Shown here piece after piece: positions 5,971 through 10,905 of a DNA stretch of 10,905 bases (position 1 is the first letter of the stretch; every line of letters starts with the position of its first letter). The translations under genes were made by a program, and so were the position numbers. The notes under the pieces were generated by a model, which was not told the origin of the DNA, did no database searches, and worked only from the letters and a program-made list of their open reading frames with translations. This DNA is from Bacteroidia bacterium (lineage in GTDB: Bacteria; Bacteroidota; Bacteroidia; Cytophagales; Cyclobacteriaceae), in contig JANXRR010000428.1 of NCBI GenBank assembly GCA_025356795.1, forward strand, positions 1 to 10,905, written 5' to 3'.

Positions 5971-7770
5971 ATGAGCACAATAACACAAACAAAAGCAATT
6001 AAAGGAGGCGAGTTCCTCATTCGTGAAACATTGGCAAAAGACATCTTCATACCAGAAGAATTTAATGAAGAGCAGCGCATGATTGCGCAAACATGTAAAG
6101 ATTTTTTGAAGCAGGAGGTGTATCCTCGCTTGAATGAAATCGATTCTCAGAAAGATCCAACGCTGATGCCTTCGCTACTTGATAAGGCAGGTGAACTAGG
6201 TTTGTTAGGAACTTCCGTGCCACAAGAGCTTGGTGGGTTCGGGATGGATTTTAACACCACAATGTTGGTTGCCGAAACGTTGGGTGCAGGCTATTCATTT
6301 GCGGTGGGTATTTCAGCGCACACCGGAATAGGTACATTGCCGATTTTGTATTACGGTAATGAAGCACAGAAGCAAAAATATATTCCTAACCTCGCCAGTG
6401 GCAAATGGAAGGCCGCATATTGCTTGACAGAACCAGATTCAGGTAGCGATGCTAACTCCGGAAAAACCAAGGCCGTGCTAAGTGCCGATGGAAAGCACTA
6501 CGTTATCAACGGCCAAAAGATGTGGATCACCAACGGTGGCTTTGCCGATATATATGTGGTGTTCGCAAAAATTGACAATGATAAAAACCTAAGTGCCTTC
6601 ATAGTTGAAAAAGCTTTTGGTGGCATCACCATGAATGAAGAAGAGCATAAGATGGGAATCAAGGGATCGTCTACCCGTCAGATTTTCTTCAACGACTGCA
6701 AAGTGCCTGTTGAGAATTTGTTGAGCGAACGTGAGAATGGTTTCAAAATAGCGGTAAACATTCTTAACATAGGAAGAATAAAATTGGGGATTGCGGCCAT
6801 CGGTGGAAGCAAAGCGACCATTTCACAGGCCGTGAAATACGCCAAAGAACGCAAGCAGTTTGGAACATCCATTGCCAACTTCGGAGCCATCAAACATAAA
6901 ATTTCAGAGATGGCTACAAAAGTTTTCGTTTCTGAATCTGCCTGCTATCGTGCCTCGCAAAACATTGATGATGCTTATGAAGCCCTTTCTGCCGCAGGAA
7001 TGGACAAGGCGCAAGCTCGTTTGAAAGCACTGGAAGAATTTGCCATTGAGTGCGCCATCCTTAAAGTTCACGGAAGTGAGGTGTTGGATTTCACGGTAGA
7101 CGAAGGTGTTCAGATTTACGGTGGCATGGGCTTCTCGGCAGAAGGGCCGATGGACAGAGCGTATCGCGATGCCCGCATCAACCGAATCTTTGAAGGCACA
7201 AACGAGATCAACCGACTTCTTACTATTGACATGCTGATGAAGCGTGCCATGAAAGGCACCATCGATTTGATGACACCGGCCATGGCTGTGCAAAAAGAAC
7301 TGATGGCTATACCTGACTTTGGTAGTGCCGATGACAGTGCTCTATTTGCGAAGGAGAAAAAAGCATTGGCTAACTTAAAAAAAGCTGGCCTTATGATTTC
7401 GGGGGCAGCGGTACAGAAGTTCATGATGAAACTTTCTGAAGAACAAGAAGTGCTTATGAACCTGGCCGACATGCTGATTGAAAGTTACGCAGCCGAATCT
7501 GTGTTGTTGAGAGTGGAAAAGCTAATTGGTATACGTGGCGAGGCAGCTTGCGCAGTTGAAAAAGATATGGCAATTGTGTATTTGCATTATGCTATTGAAA
7601 AGGCGGCAGGTGCAGGCAAGCAAGCTATTTACGCTTTCGCGGAAGGAGACGAACTTCGCTTTATGCAACTGGGCTTGAAGCGCTTCACCAAGATTGACCC
7701 ATTCAATTTGAAAGAAGCAAGAAGAAGAATTGCCAACCACATTATTGCTAAGGGAGAGTACCCATTTTAG
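5971..7770 (+). CDS. fadE: Acyl-CoA dehydrogenase (FadE/YusJ-like, long form)
   Basis: This FAD enzyme introduces the trans-2 double bond into acyl-CoA, the first step of beta-oxidation. The protein is 599 residues, close to Bacillus FadE (about 590), and longer than the 380-residue short- and medium-chain enzymes. Landmarks are the N-terminal helical domain (about 30-145), the flavin-binding YCLTEPDSGSDANSGKT (150-166) and WITNGGFADIYVVFAK in the beta domain, and the C-terminal core IYGGMGFSAEGPMDRAYRDARINRIFEGTNEI. E408 of FEGTNEI is at the catalytic-base position of the short-chain and VLCAD-type enzymes. An extra helical region (about 430-599) resembles the C-terminal extension of VLCAD-like proteins. 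It is the last gene of the operon; a REP-like palindrome starts four bases after its stop, followed by a terminator. Chain-length preference cannot be read from the sequence. Confidence 0.94.
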   Translation: MSTITQTKAIKGGEFLIRETLAKDIFIPEEFNEEQRMIAQTCKDFLKQEVYPRLNEIDSQKDPTLMPSLLDKAGELGLLGTSVPQELGGFGMDFNTTMLVAETLGAGYSFAVGISAHTGIGTLPILYYGNEAQKQKYIPNLASGKWKAAYCLTEPDSGSDANSGKTKAVLSADGKHYVINGQKMWITNGGFADIYVVFAKIDNDKNLSAFIVEKAFGGITMNEEEHKMGIKGSSTRQIFFNDCKVPVENLLSERENGFKIAVNILNIGRIKLGIAAIGGSKATISQAVKYAKERKQFGTSIANFGAIKHKISEMATKVFVSESACYRASQNIDDAYEALSAAGMDKAQARLKALEEFAIECAILKVHGSEVLDFTVDEGVQIYGGMGFSAEGPMDRAYRDARINRIFEGTNEINRLLTIDMLMKRAMKGTIDLMTPAMAVQKELMAIPDFGSADDSALFAKEKKALANLKKAGLMISGAAVQKFMMKLSEEQEVLMNLADMLIESYAAESVLLRVEKLIGIRGEAACAVEKDMAIVYLHYAIEKAAGAGKQAIYAFAEGDELRFMQLGLKRFTKIDPFNLKEARRRIANHIIAKGEYPF

Positions 7771-7774
7771 ATGG

Positions 7775-7808
7775 AGGCGTCAAGACACTTTGAAAGTGTC
7801 AGACGCCT
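7775..7808 (+). repeat. REP-like palindrome 1 (plus orientation)
   Basis: Layout: AGGCGTC, AA, GACACTT, loop TGA, AAGTGTC, A, GACGCCT (34 bases). The outer and inner stems are 7 bp each, with an AA/A asymmetric bulge that gives direction. A GGAG tetranucleotide (7773-7776) overlaps the left end. Compared with the other copies, the inner stem carries a C-to-T change matched by G-to-A on the opposite arm. Confidence 0.9.
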
Positions 7809-7828
7809 TTCTCATTAGTGAGACTAAG

Positions 7829-7860
7829 AAAGCCCGGAAGTATTTCTGGGCTTTTTCGTT
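7829..7860 (+). terminator. Intrinsic terminator of the fad operon
   Basis: AAAGCCC (7829-7835) pairs with GGGCTTT (7848-7854). The stem can continue inward (GGAA against TTTC/T with one wobble), and the hairpin runs into TTTTTCGTTTTT. This is a standard Rho-independent layout about 60 bases after fadE, and no plus-strand gene follows closely. Confidence 0.75.
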
Positions 7861-7868
7861 TTTCCTCG

Positions 7869-7902
7869 AGGCGTCAAGACACCTCAAAGGTGTCAGACGC
7901 CT
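7869..7902 (+). repeat. REP-like palindrome 2 (plus orientation)
   Basis: AGGCGTC, AA, GACACCT, loop CAA, AGGTGTC, A, GACGCCT. It is identical over all 34 bases to the copy at 9257-9290 and in the same orientation. It marks the left edge of the low-GC two-gene segment. Confidence 0.9.
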
Positions 7903-7998
7903 TCTCCTTCGTTAAACGGAAGTCAATGGTTTTTTTTAAGTGTTTTAATCTATAAGCAGCTCAAGTGATTTTAGTAGTGAAAATTATAAAATAGGTTT

Positions 7999-8039
7999 TT
8001 GGAAAAGCCCTTCAAATTTTTGTTATAATTTTAGTTTTG
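7999..8039 (+). promoter_or_regulatory. Candidate promoter for the cyclase-like gene
   Basis: The gene-free stretch 7771-8115 holds two palindromes, the fad terminator and then about 200 AT-rich bases. In the latter, TAGTTTTG (8032-8039) matches TAnnTTTG but has no -33 TTG at proper distance. TTGGAA (7999-8004) with TATAAT (8024-8029) gives a sigma70-like pair with a 19-base spacer. Either is plausible and neither is decisive. Confidence 0.28.
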
Positions 8040-8115
8040 AAAATATTTCGCGTTATTGAAAACTATCGGGAAGCAGTTTGGTATGATAGGTCGATAGGGC
8101 ACCAAACAATTAACA

Positions 8116-8895
8116 ATGTCCTACTCAAAAAGAATTGTTGCCTTTATAGATATCCTAGGATTTAAAAGTATGGTCGGATCAAATGATTTTGACCGTGTTA
8201 ACGCTGTATATGAGGAATTCAATAAATTAGTAAAGAATGCCACCCAGCATAGTGAGTGGTATTTTGAAATTGCCAAGGATATATCAAAAGACCCGCCCGC
8301 TCAATATTCGTTTTCTGAGTCTGAACAAGAACTAATATTTTTTTCGGATTGTGTTGTCTGGTCATATCCAATGAAAAAATTAGTGGATGTTAGTCTGGCT
8401 TATACCCTTTCATTCCTTTGTCAAAGTTTGTCTGTTCTTCAATATTCATTATTCAACAAGAAAATTGTGATTAGAGGAGGTGTTTGTGTTGGTGATTTAT
8501 ATATAGACAATAACAAAGTTTTTGGTCCCGGTCTTGTTGAAGCCTATGAGCTTGAAAAGAAAGCGAAATACCCAAGAATAGCTTTTGATCAAAAGATGAT
8601 TGAAGGCATTTCCAAATCTGAAATGAGTTGGTTAAGCAGATATATATCCTATGATTATTGTGGCTTTTATTATTTAGATATTTTCAAACGGCTAAATTCT
8701 ACAAATAAATCATTAAAAGCGGCCACTGACCCTATTCAAAAGATAGCTCTCGAAAAAGCCATGAAAATGTACCTTAATGTAATTATGCCAGTCATTAGTG
8801 AGGGAATTAAAAATGAAGATAGCAATGTAAAAATCAAGTATGAATGGCTAAGGACTAAATTATTTGAAATAGAAGATTTAGTATATTTAAGTTAA
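8116..8895 (+). CDS. Nucleotide-cyclase-like domain protein, function unknown
   Basis: This soluble 259-residue protein has features of the class III nucleotidyl-cyclase fold. RIVAFIDILGF (6-16) holds D12 where cyclases keep the first metal-binding aspartate. FFSDCVVWSY (75-84) puts D78 at the second metal position in the beta hairpin. IRGGVCVGDLYID (119-131), followed by VFGPGLVEAYELEKKAKYPRI, resembles the G-I-x-x-G ... G-P-x-V-N-x-A-x-R-L-E segment, but the transition-state Asn is replaced (VEAYELE) and the later Arg is not obvious. A C-terminal helical region (about 195-259) has no recognised motif. The reading is by motif resemblance only, and activity and substrate cannot be assigned. 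The gene is AT-richer than the fad operon, lies between two identical palindromes, and is followed 71 bases later by a small membrane protein. Cyclase plus membrane effector is the architecture of some anti-phage systems (Pycsar), an inference here. Confidence 0.6.
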   Translation: MSYSKRIVAFIDILGFKSMVGSNDFDRVNAVYEEFNKLVKNATQHSEWYFEIAKDISKDPPAQYSFSESEQELIFFSDCVVWSYPMKKLVDVSLAYTLSFLCQSLSVLQYSLFNKKIVIRGGVCVGDLYIDNNKVFGPGLVEAYELEKKAKYPRIAFDQKMIEGISKSEMSWLSRYISYDYCGFYYLDIFKRLNSTNKSLKAATDPIQKIALEKAMKMYLNVIMPVISEGIKNEDSNVKIKYEWLRTKLFEIEDLVYLS

Positions 8896-8966
8896 GTGTT
8901 TTTAGTCAAGTGTAGCAGTATAAATGTTTCAGGCAATAACTCTGATACTTTAAGAAAGTAACTATT

Positions 8967-9230
8967 ATGGAAATGACTTGGATAGATTGGATAGCAATTT
9001 TCTTGTTATTATGTGGCGTGACTTTAGGACTTGCCATTTCTGTCGATCGCCTGCTTTATAAATTAGGGCTATGGAAAGCGTGTTATAAAACACTGATATT
9101 TTTTGCCGACATATTGTTCAAAGAAAATGATGATGATCACAATAGTGCTAGATCATTAATTTGGTGTGTAGTTGCATTTCCTCTTACTGCCGGTATTTAT
9201 AAATTTATCATTCATTTATTTAATCGGTAA
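8967..9230 (+). CDS. Small two-helix membrane protein, unknown function
   Basis: The 87-residue product has two clear hydrophobic segments: about 8-28 (WIAIFLLLCGVTLGLAISV) and about 64-84 (LIWCVVAFPLTAGIYKFIIH). They are joined by a semi-hydrophobic helix and a charged stretch KENDDDHNSAR. There is no signal-peptidase site, lipobox or recognisable ligand-binding domain. It has the same strand and low-GC composition as the cyclase-like gene 71 bases upstream and ends shortly before palindrome 3, so the two probably form one cassette. No family is recognised. The ATG at 8967 is the first in frame and gives a sensible N-out or N-in hairpin topology. Confidence 0.6.
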   Translation: MEMTWIDWIAIFLLLCGVTLGLAISVDRLLYKLGLWKACYKTLIFFADILFKENDDDHNSARSLIWCVVAFPLTAGIYKFIIHLFNR

Positions 9231-9256
9231 CAAGACTCTTGAACCTCCTCTCTTGG

Positions 9257-9290
9257 AGGCGTCAAGACACCTCAAAGGTGTCAGACGCCT
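9257..9290 (+). repeat. REP-like palindrome 3 (plus orientation), upstream of RAYT
   Basis: It is identical to palindrome 2 (7869-7902). GGAG at 9255-9258 overlaps its left end, as in palindrome 1. It lies 54 bases before the transposase start and is oriented opposite to palindromes 4 and 5 on the other side of that gene. Confidence 0.9.
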
Positions 9291-9305
9291 AACTTCGCAC
9301 CTAAC

Positions 9306-9340
9306 TTGCCTTACCATTATGGAAACCTTCTTTATCTTTG
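9306..9340 (+). promoter_or_regulatory. Candidate promoter of the RAYT gene
   Basis: TATCTTTG (9333-9340) matches TAnnTTTG exactly, with TTG (9306-9308) 24 bases upstream. The box ends four bases before the ATG, so a transcript from it would be almost leaderless. This is a weak call. Confidence 0.27.
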
Positions 9341-9344
9341 AACT

Positions 9345-9920
9345 ATGCAGTTCACAGAGGGCAGTTTTTATCATATCTATAATCGTGGCAACGATAAGCA
9401 AACCGTCTTTTTTCAAGAACGCAACTATCATTTCTTTTTGCAAAAGGTGGAGAAATATATAGCCCCGAATGCAGACTTGTTGGCATGGTGCCTAATGCCA
9501 AATCATTTTCACTTTCTTGTAAAAGCAAATGCTGCCTCCGCCAAAATTATCAAGGAAAAACCGATACCAATAAACGCGCTGACAGAGGGCATTCGGTTAC
9601 TATTAAGTTCTTATGCGAAGGCCATTCAAAAGCAAGAATCAATTACAGGCAATCTTTTCCAGCAGAAAACTAAGTTCAAATGTGTGGATGTATATCTTTC
9701 TACTGCTTTTCATTATATTCATCAAAATCCATTAAGGTCAAATCTTGTTGATCGGCTTGAAGATTGGCCTTGGTCTTCTTTACCAGAGTATCTTGGAAAA
9801 GGCGCAACTCAACTGTGCAAAAGAGAAACTGCGTATCAGTATATAGATATCAATTGGCAGAGATTATTAGAAGAATCCTATTTGGTAATTCCTCCGAATT
9901 TCCAATCCAAGATTTTATAG
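9345..9920 (+). CDS. REP-associated tyrosine transposase (RAYT, IS200/IS605 TnpA-related)
   Basis: This 191-residue Y1 HUH-type single-strand DNA transposase is of the RAYT class. FYHIYNRGNDKQTVFF (8-23) is the characteristic N-terminal block. LMPNHFHFLV contains the HUH histidines H54 and H56. GNLFQQKTKFK and FHYIHQNPLRSNLVDRLEDWPWSS (122-145) include Y124, the likely catalytic tyrosine in the Y-I-x-x-N-P segment. RAYTs are single-copy host-kept transposases that are thought to move short REP palindromes in trans. It is flanked here by palindromes of opposite orientation (9257-9290 and 9927-9959), as expected for a RAYT locus, and has no typical IS ends or accessory TnpB. The C-terminus (VIPPNFQSKIL) is encoded in a stretch duplicated downstream at 9996-10031. 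All key residues are present, so it may be active. Confidence 0.9.
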   Translation: MQFTEGSFYHIYNRGNDKQTVFFQERNYHFFLQKVEKYIAPNADLLAWCLMPNHFHFLVKANAASAKIIKEKPIPINALTEGIRLLLSSYAKAIQKQESITGNLFQQKTKFKCVDVYLSTAFHYIHQNPLRSNLVDRLEDWPWSSLPEYLGKGATQLCKRETAYQYIDINWQRLLEESYLVIPPNFQSKIL

Positions 9921-9926
9921 CCGATT

Positions 9927-9959
9927 AGGCGTCTGACACCTTTGAGGTGTCTTGACGCT
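9927..9959 (-). repeat. REP-like palindrome 4 (minus orientation)
   Basis: AGGCGTC, T, GACACCT, loop TTG, AGGTGTC, TT, GACGCT. This is the reverse-complement orientation of copies 1-3 and is one base short, because the terminal C pair has lost a C. It starts six bases after the RAYT stop. Confidence 0.88.
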
Positions 9960-10037
9960 TGCCCTAAAAAGACTTTCCCGTTCGCACGCCTCTTCGGTAA
10001 TTCCTCCGAATTTCCAGTCCAGATTTTATAGCCGATT

Positions 10038-10071
10038 AGGCGTCTGACACCTTTGAGGTGTCTTGACACCT
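10038..10071 (-). repeat. REP-like palindrome 5 (minus orientation)
   Basis: It has the same orientation as palindrome 4 and full length (34 bases), but the last arm reads GACACCT instead of GACGCCT, leaving one mismatched outer base pair. It belongs to the duplicated unit. Confidence 0.88.
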
Positions 10072-10126
10072 GCCCGAAACGATCAAAAAACCCAATTTAA
10101 GCCTTTTTCGCTTCGCACCAGTCTTC

Positions 10127-10357
10127 CGTGCAATCGCACGGGCCATCGGTGCGTACGCACGCCTCTTCGGTGCGGTGGAACGGGTCATTAGTGCGGTCGC
10201 ACCACGCTTCGGTGGCATGGCACGCGCCTTAGGTGCGTACGCACCGTTCATCCGTGCAGTCGCACGCGTTATGGGTGCGTAGCCACGCACGCTCGGTGGC
10301 ACCGCACGCGGCATCCGTGCGACCGCACCACCCTTCGGTGCGTACGCACCGCTCATC
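10127..10357. repeat. Array of eleven 21-bp tandem units with palindromic GTGCG..CGCAC cores
   Basis: Eleven consecutive units of exactly 21 bases start at 10127, 10148, 10169, 10190, 10211, 10232, 10253, 10274, 10295, 10316 and 10337; a degenerate unit may precede at 10106. By hand alignment, unit positions 2-4 (GTG), 12-13 (AC) and 20 (T) are invariant, and the rest vary. The units at 10232 and 10337 hold the perfect 14-bp palindrome GGTGCGTACGCACC; that at 10148 holds its inner 12 bp. A 7-base linker ending mostly in TTC or ATC follows each core. The array is strongly GC-rich in an AT-leaning region. Since 21 is a multiple of three, several frames stay open as 7-residue repeats, but no convincing gene is present. 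The gene-free stretch 9921-10371 otherwise holds palindromes 4 and 5 and about 50 featureless bases (10076-10126). Confidence 0.92.
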
Positions 10358-10371
10358 GGGGGCAACTATTT

Positions 10372-10515
10372 ATGGCAATGCCGAGCCTACTATTTCCCAT
10401 TATTACCCCTCCGTTCTATTATGAATTGGTACTTGGTGGCGTTGGAGGCCATCATGGCTTTTGGATGAATTTCTATGCTATCAATGAGGTGTCAGCTAAT
10501 GCGGTTATTGAATAA
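10372..10515 (+). CDS. Orphan 47-codon ORF, possible gene remnant
   Basis: An ATG at 10372 opens a frame ending in TAA at 10513-10515. It encodes a 47-residue product that starts MAMPSLLFPIITPPFYYE and includes LGGVGGHHGFWMNFYAINEV. The composition (aromatic, Gly-rich, little bias) looks more protein-like than the array frames. The frame stays open upstream through part of the 21-bp array to a TAG at 10189-10191, with no usual start codon in that part. The hairpin at 10525-10546 follows the stop by nine bases, as for a real gene end. It could be the C-terminus of a gene whose 5' part was replaced by the array, a small protein or chance. No family is recognised. Confidence 0.33.
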   Translation: MAMPSLLFPIITPPFYYELVLGGVGGHHGFWMNFYAINEVSANAVIE

Positions 10516-10550
10516 CAAAAAGCATCCGAGAGCTTAACATCTCGGACGTC
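10515..10550. terminator. Bidirectional hairpin terminator between convergent reading frames
   Basis: TCCGAGA (10525-10531) and TCTCGGA (10540-10546) form a 7-bp stem with an 8-base loop. On the minus strand the stem runs into TGCTTTTTGTT, a good U-tract for the YHS gene that ends at 10573. On the plus strand only CGTCTTTAATT follows, so termination in that direction would be weaker. Confidence 0.65.
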
Positions 10551-10572
10551 TTTAATTACTAGAATTACTAGT

Positions 10573-10905
10573 CTAGTCTTTTTTTATCTTCGGCCACTGA
10601 TCGTCAGCCTTTTTAATCAACCCGGGTCTGTCCTTGTTCCACAAGTCTTTTACTTTCAGGTTGTAGTTGAAATAAAGCTTGTTGTTATATATCGTCCAAG
10701 TATCGGTTTCAGTTGGAGCCTTGTGGCCATCTGCGGTACCGTAAGCACAGTATCCTCCGTATTGAGGTGCATACTTTTCAGGATCAGCAACAAACAAATC
10801 TTTATTCTTATTAGTCGCAAAGTGCCACATAGCTCCTTGCCACTCGTAAGTAATTTCTTTATCACCTTCAACTGCTTTGTTATCTGTAAAGAAAGCAACA
10901 GGATC
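10573..10905 (-). CDS. YHS-domain-containing protein, 5' end outside window
   Basis: The visible C-terminal 110 residues begin DPVAFFTDNKAVEGD and continue ITYEWQGAMWHFATNKNKDLF, ADPEKYAPQYGGYCAYGTADG and KLYFNYNLKVKDLW. This is the D-P-V-A-Y-F ... W-x-F-x-x-x-x-N-x-x-x-F-x-x-x-P-x-x-Y-x-P-x-Y-G-G-Y-C-A-Y pattern of bacterial YHS-family proteins. They are usually exported proteins of about 150 residues with a signal peptide that would lie past the window edge. YHS modules are linked to metal binding in other contexts, but the role of this stand-alone form is not established. The coding frame is open through the window end and stops with TAG at 10573-10575. The hairpin at 10525-10546 probably terminates it. 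Confidence 0.85.
   Translation of the reverse strand, partial: DPVAFFTDNKAVEGDKEITYEWQGAMWHFATNKNKDLFVADPEKYAPQYGGYCAYGTADGHKAPTETDTWTIYNNKLYFNYNLKVKDLWNKDRPGLIKKADDQWPKIKKD

Larger units (their letters stand above)
9884..10075. repeat. Tandem duplication of RAYT 3' end plus palindrome (period about 111)
   Basis: Bases 9884-9964 recur at 9996-10075 with only a few differences: one deleted A and some substitutions. The duplicated unit covers the last 12 codons of the transposase with its stop, a short linker and one palindrome. The 31-base spacer between copies has no match. Confidence 0.9.

Noticed and set aside
7730..7915. Plus-strand 61-codon ORF after fadE, and similar ORFs at 9172-9462 and 9216-9443
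   Set aside because: All are translations of the palindromes and terminator or shadows of the RAYT and membrane-protein genes.
9878..10069. Minus-strand ORF of 63 codons with repeated RHLKGVRRL segments
   Set aside because: The repeated peptide is the translation of the duplicated palindromes; it overlaps the RAYT end antisense.
9257..10071. Classical IS200/IS605 insertion sequence
   Set aside because: The protein has RAYT-type motifs, there is no tnpB, and the flanking palindromes recur away from the gene, as for REP elements rather than IS ends.
10127..10357. CRISPR array
   Set aside because: Units are contiguous 21-mers with no 25-40 base spacers, and no cas genes are present.
10036..10365. 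Minus-strand open frame of 109 codons over the 21-bp array, with 7-residue AYAP-like repeats
   Set aside because: It arises because the unit length is a multiple of three and the DNA is GC-rich; it starts at a TTG in the array edge, runs into a REP-like palindrome, and the unit variation is not codon-patterned.
10233..10424. Plus-strand 63-codon frame over the same array
   Set aside because: Same cause; it ends out of frame with the more protein-like ORF at 10372.

Overview
The window looks like chromosomal DNA from a member of the Bacteroidota, most likely the Cytophagales. The reasons are an AT-leaning genome, an IspH with the extended N-terminus seen in that phylum, gene starts without Shine-Dalgarno sequences, several TAnnTTTG promoter-like boxes, and two S23-type four-helix-bundle genes between metabolic genes. 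The phylum is fairly sure; the order is a guess.

Bases 1-681 hold the 5' part of ispH (isoprenoid synthesis) on the minus strand. It diverges from a MarR-family regulator (841-1290, plus strand). The intergenic space carries nested inverted repeats that suit a MarR operator.

Bases 1487-7770 form a fatty-acid beta-oxidation operon in the order of Bacillus fadN-fadA-fadE: a 3-hydroxyacyl-CoA dehydrogenase/enoyl-CoA hydratase fusion, a thiolase and an acyl-CoA dehydrogenase. Together they oxidise, hydrate, oxidise and cleave acyl-CoAs. Each of the two gaps between these genes holds one small four-helix-bundle gene (3920-4273 and 5575-5940). Both small genes have inverted-repeat flanks, like the S23 intervening sequences of 23S rRNA but placed in an mRNA. 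A hairpin terminator (7829-7860) closes the operon.

Bases 7771-10075 are an accessory region marked by five 33-34 bp REP-like palindromes. It contains a low-GC pair, a nucleotide-cyclase-like protein (8116-8895) and a two-helix membrane protein (8967-9230). These are followed by a REP-associated tyrosine transposase (RAYT, 9345-9920) flanked by oppositely oriented palindromes. The RAYT 3' end plus its palindrome is duplicated in tandem.

Bases 10127-10357 are a GC-rich array of eleven exact-length 21-bp units with palindromic cores. After it come a 47-codon orphan ORF, a bidirectional terminator-like hairpin and the 3' part of a YHS-domain gene on the minus strand that runs off the window end.

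The best candidates for undescribed biology are the inverted-repeat-flanked four-helix-bundle inserts, the 21-bp palindrome array, and the cyclase-like/membrane-protein pair.
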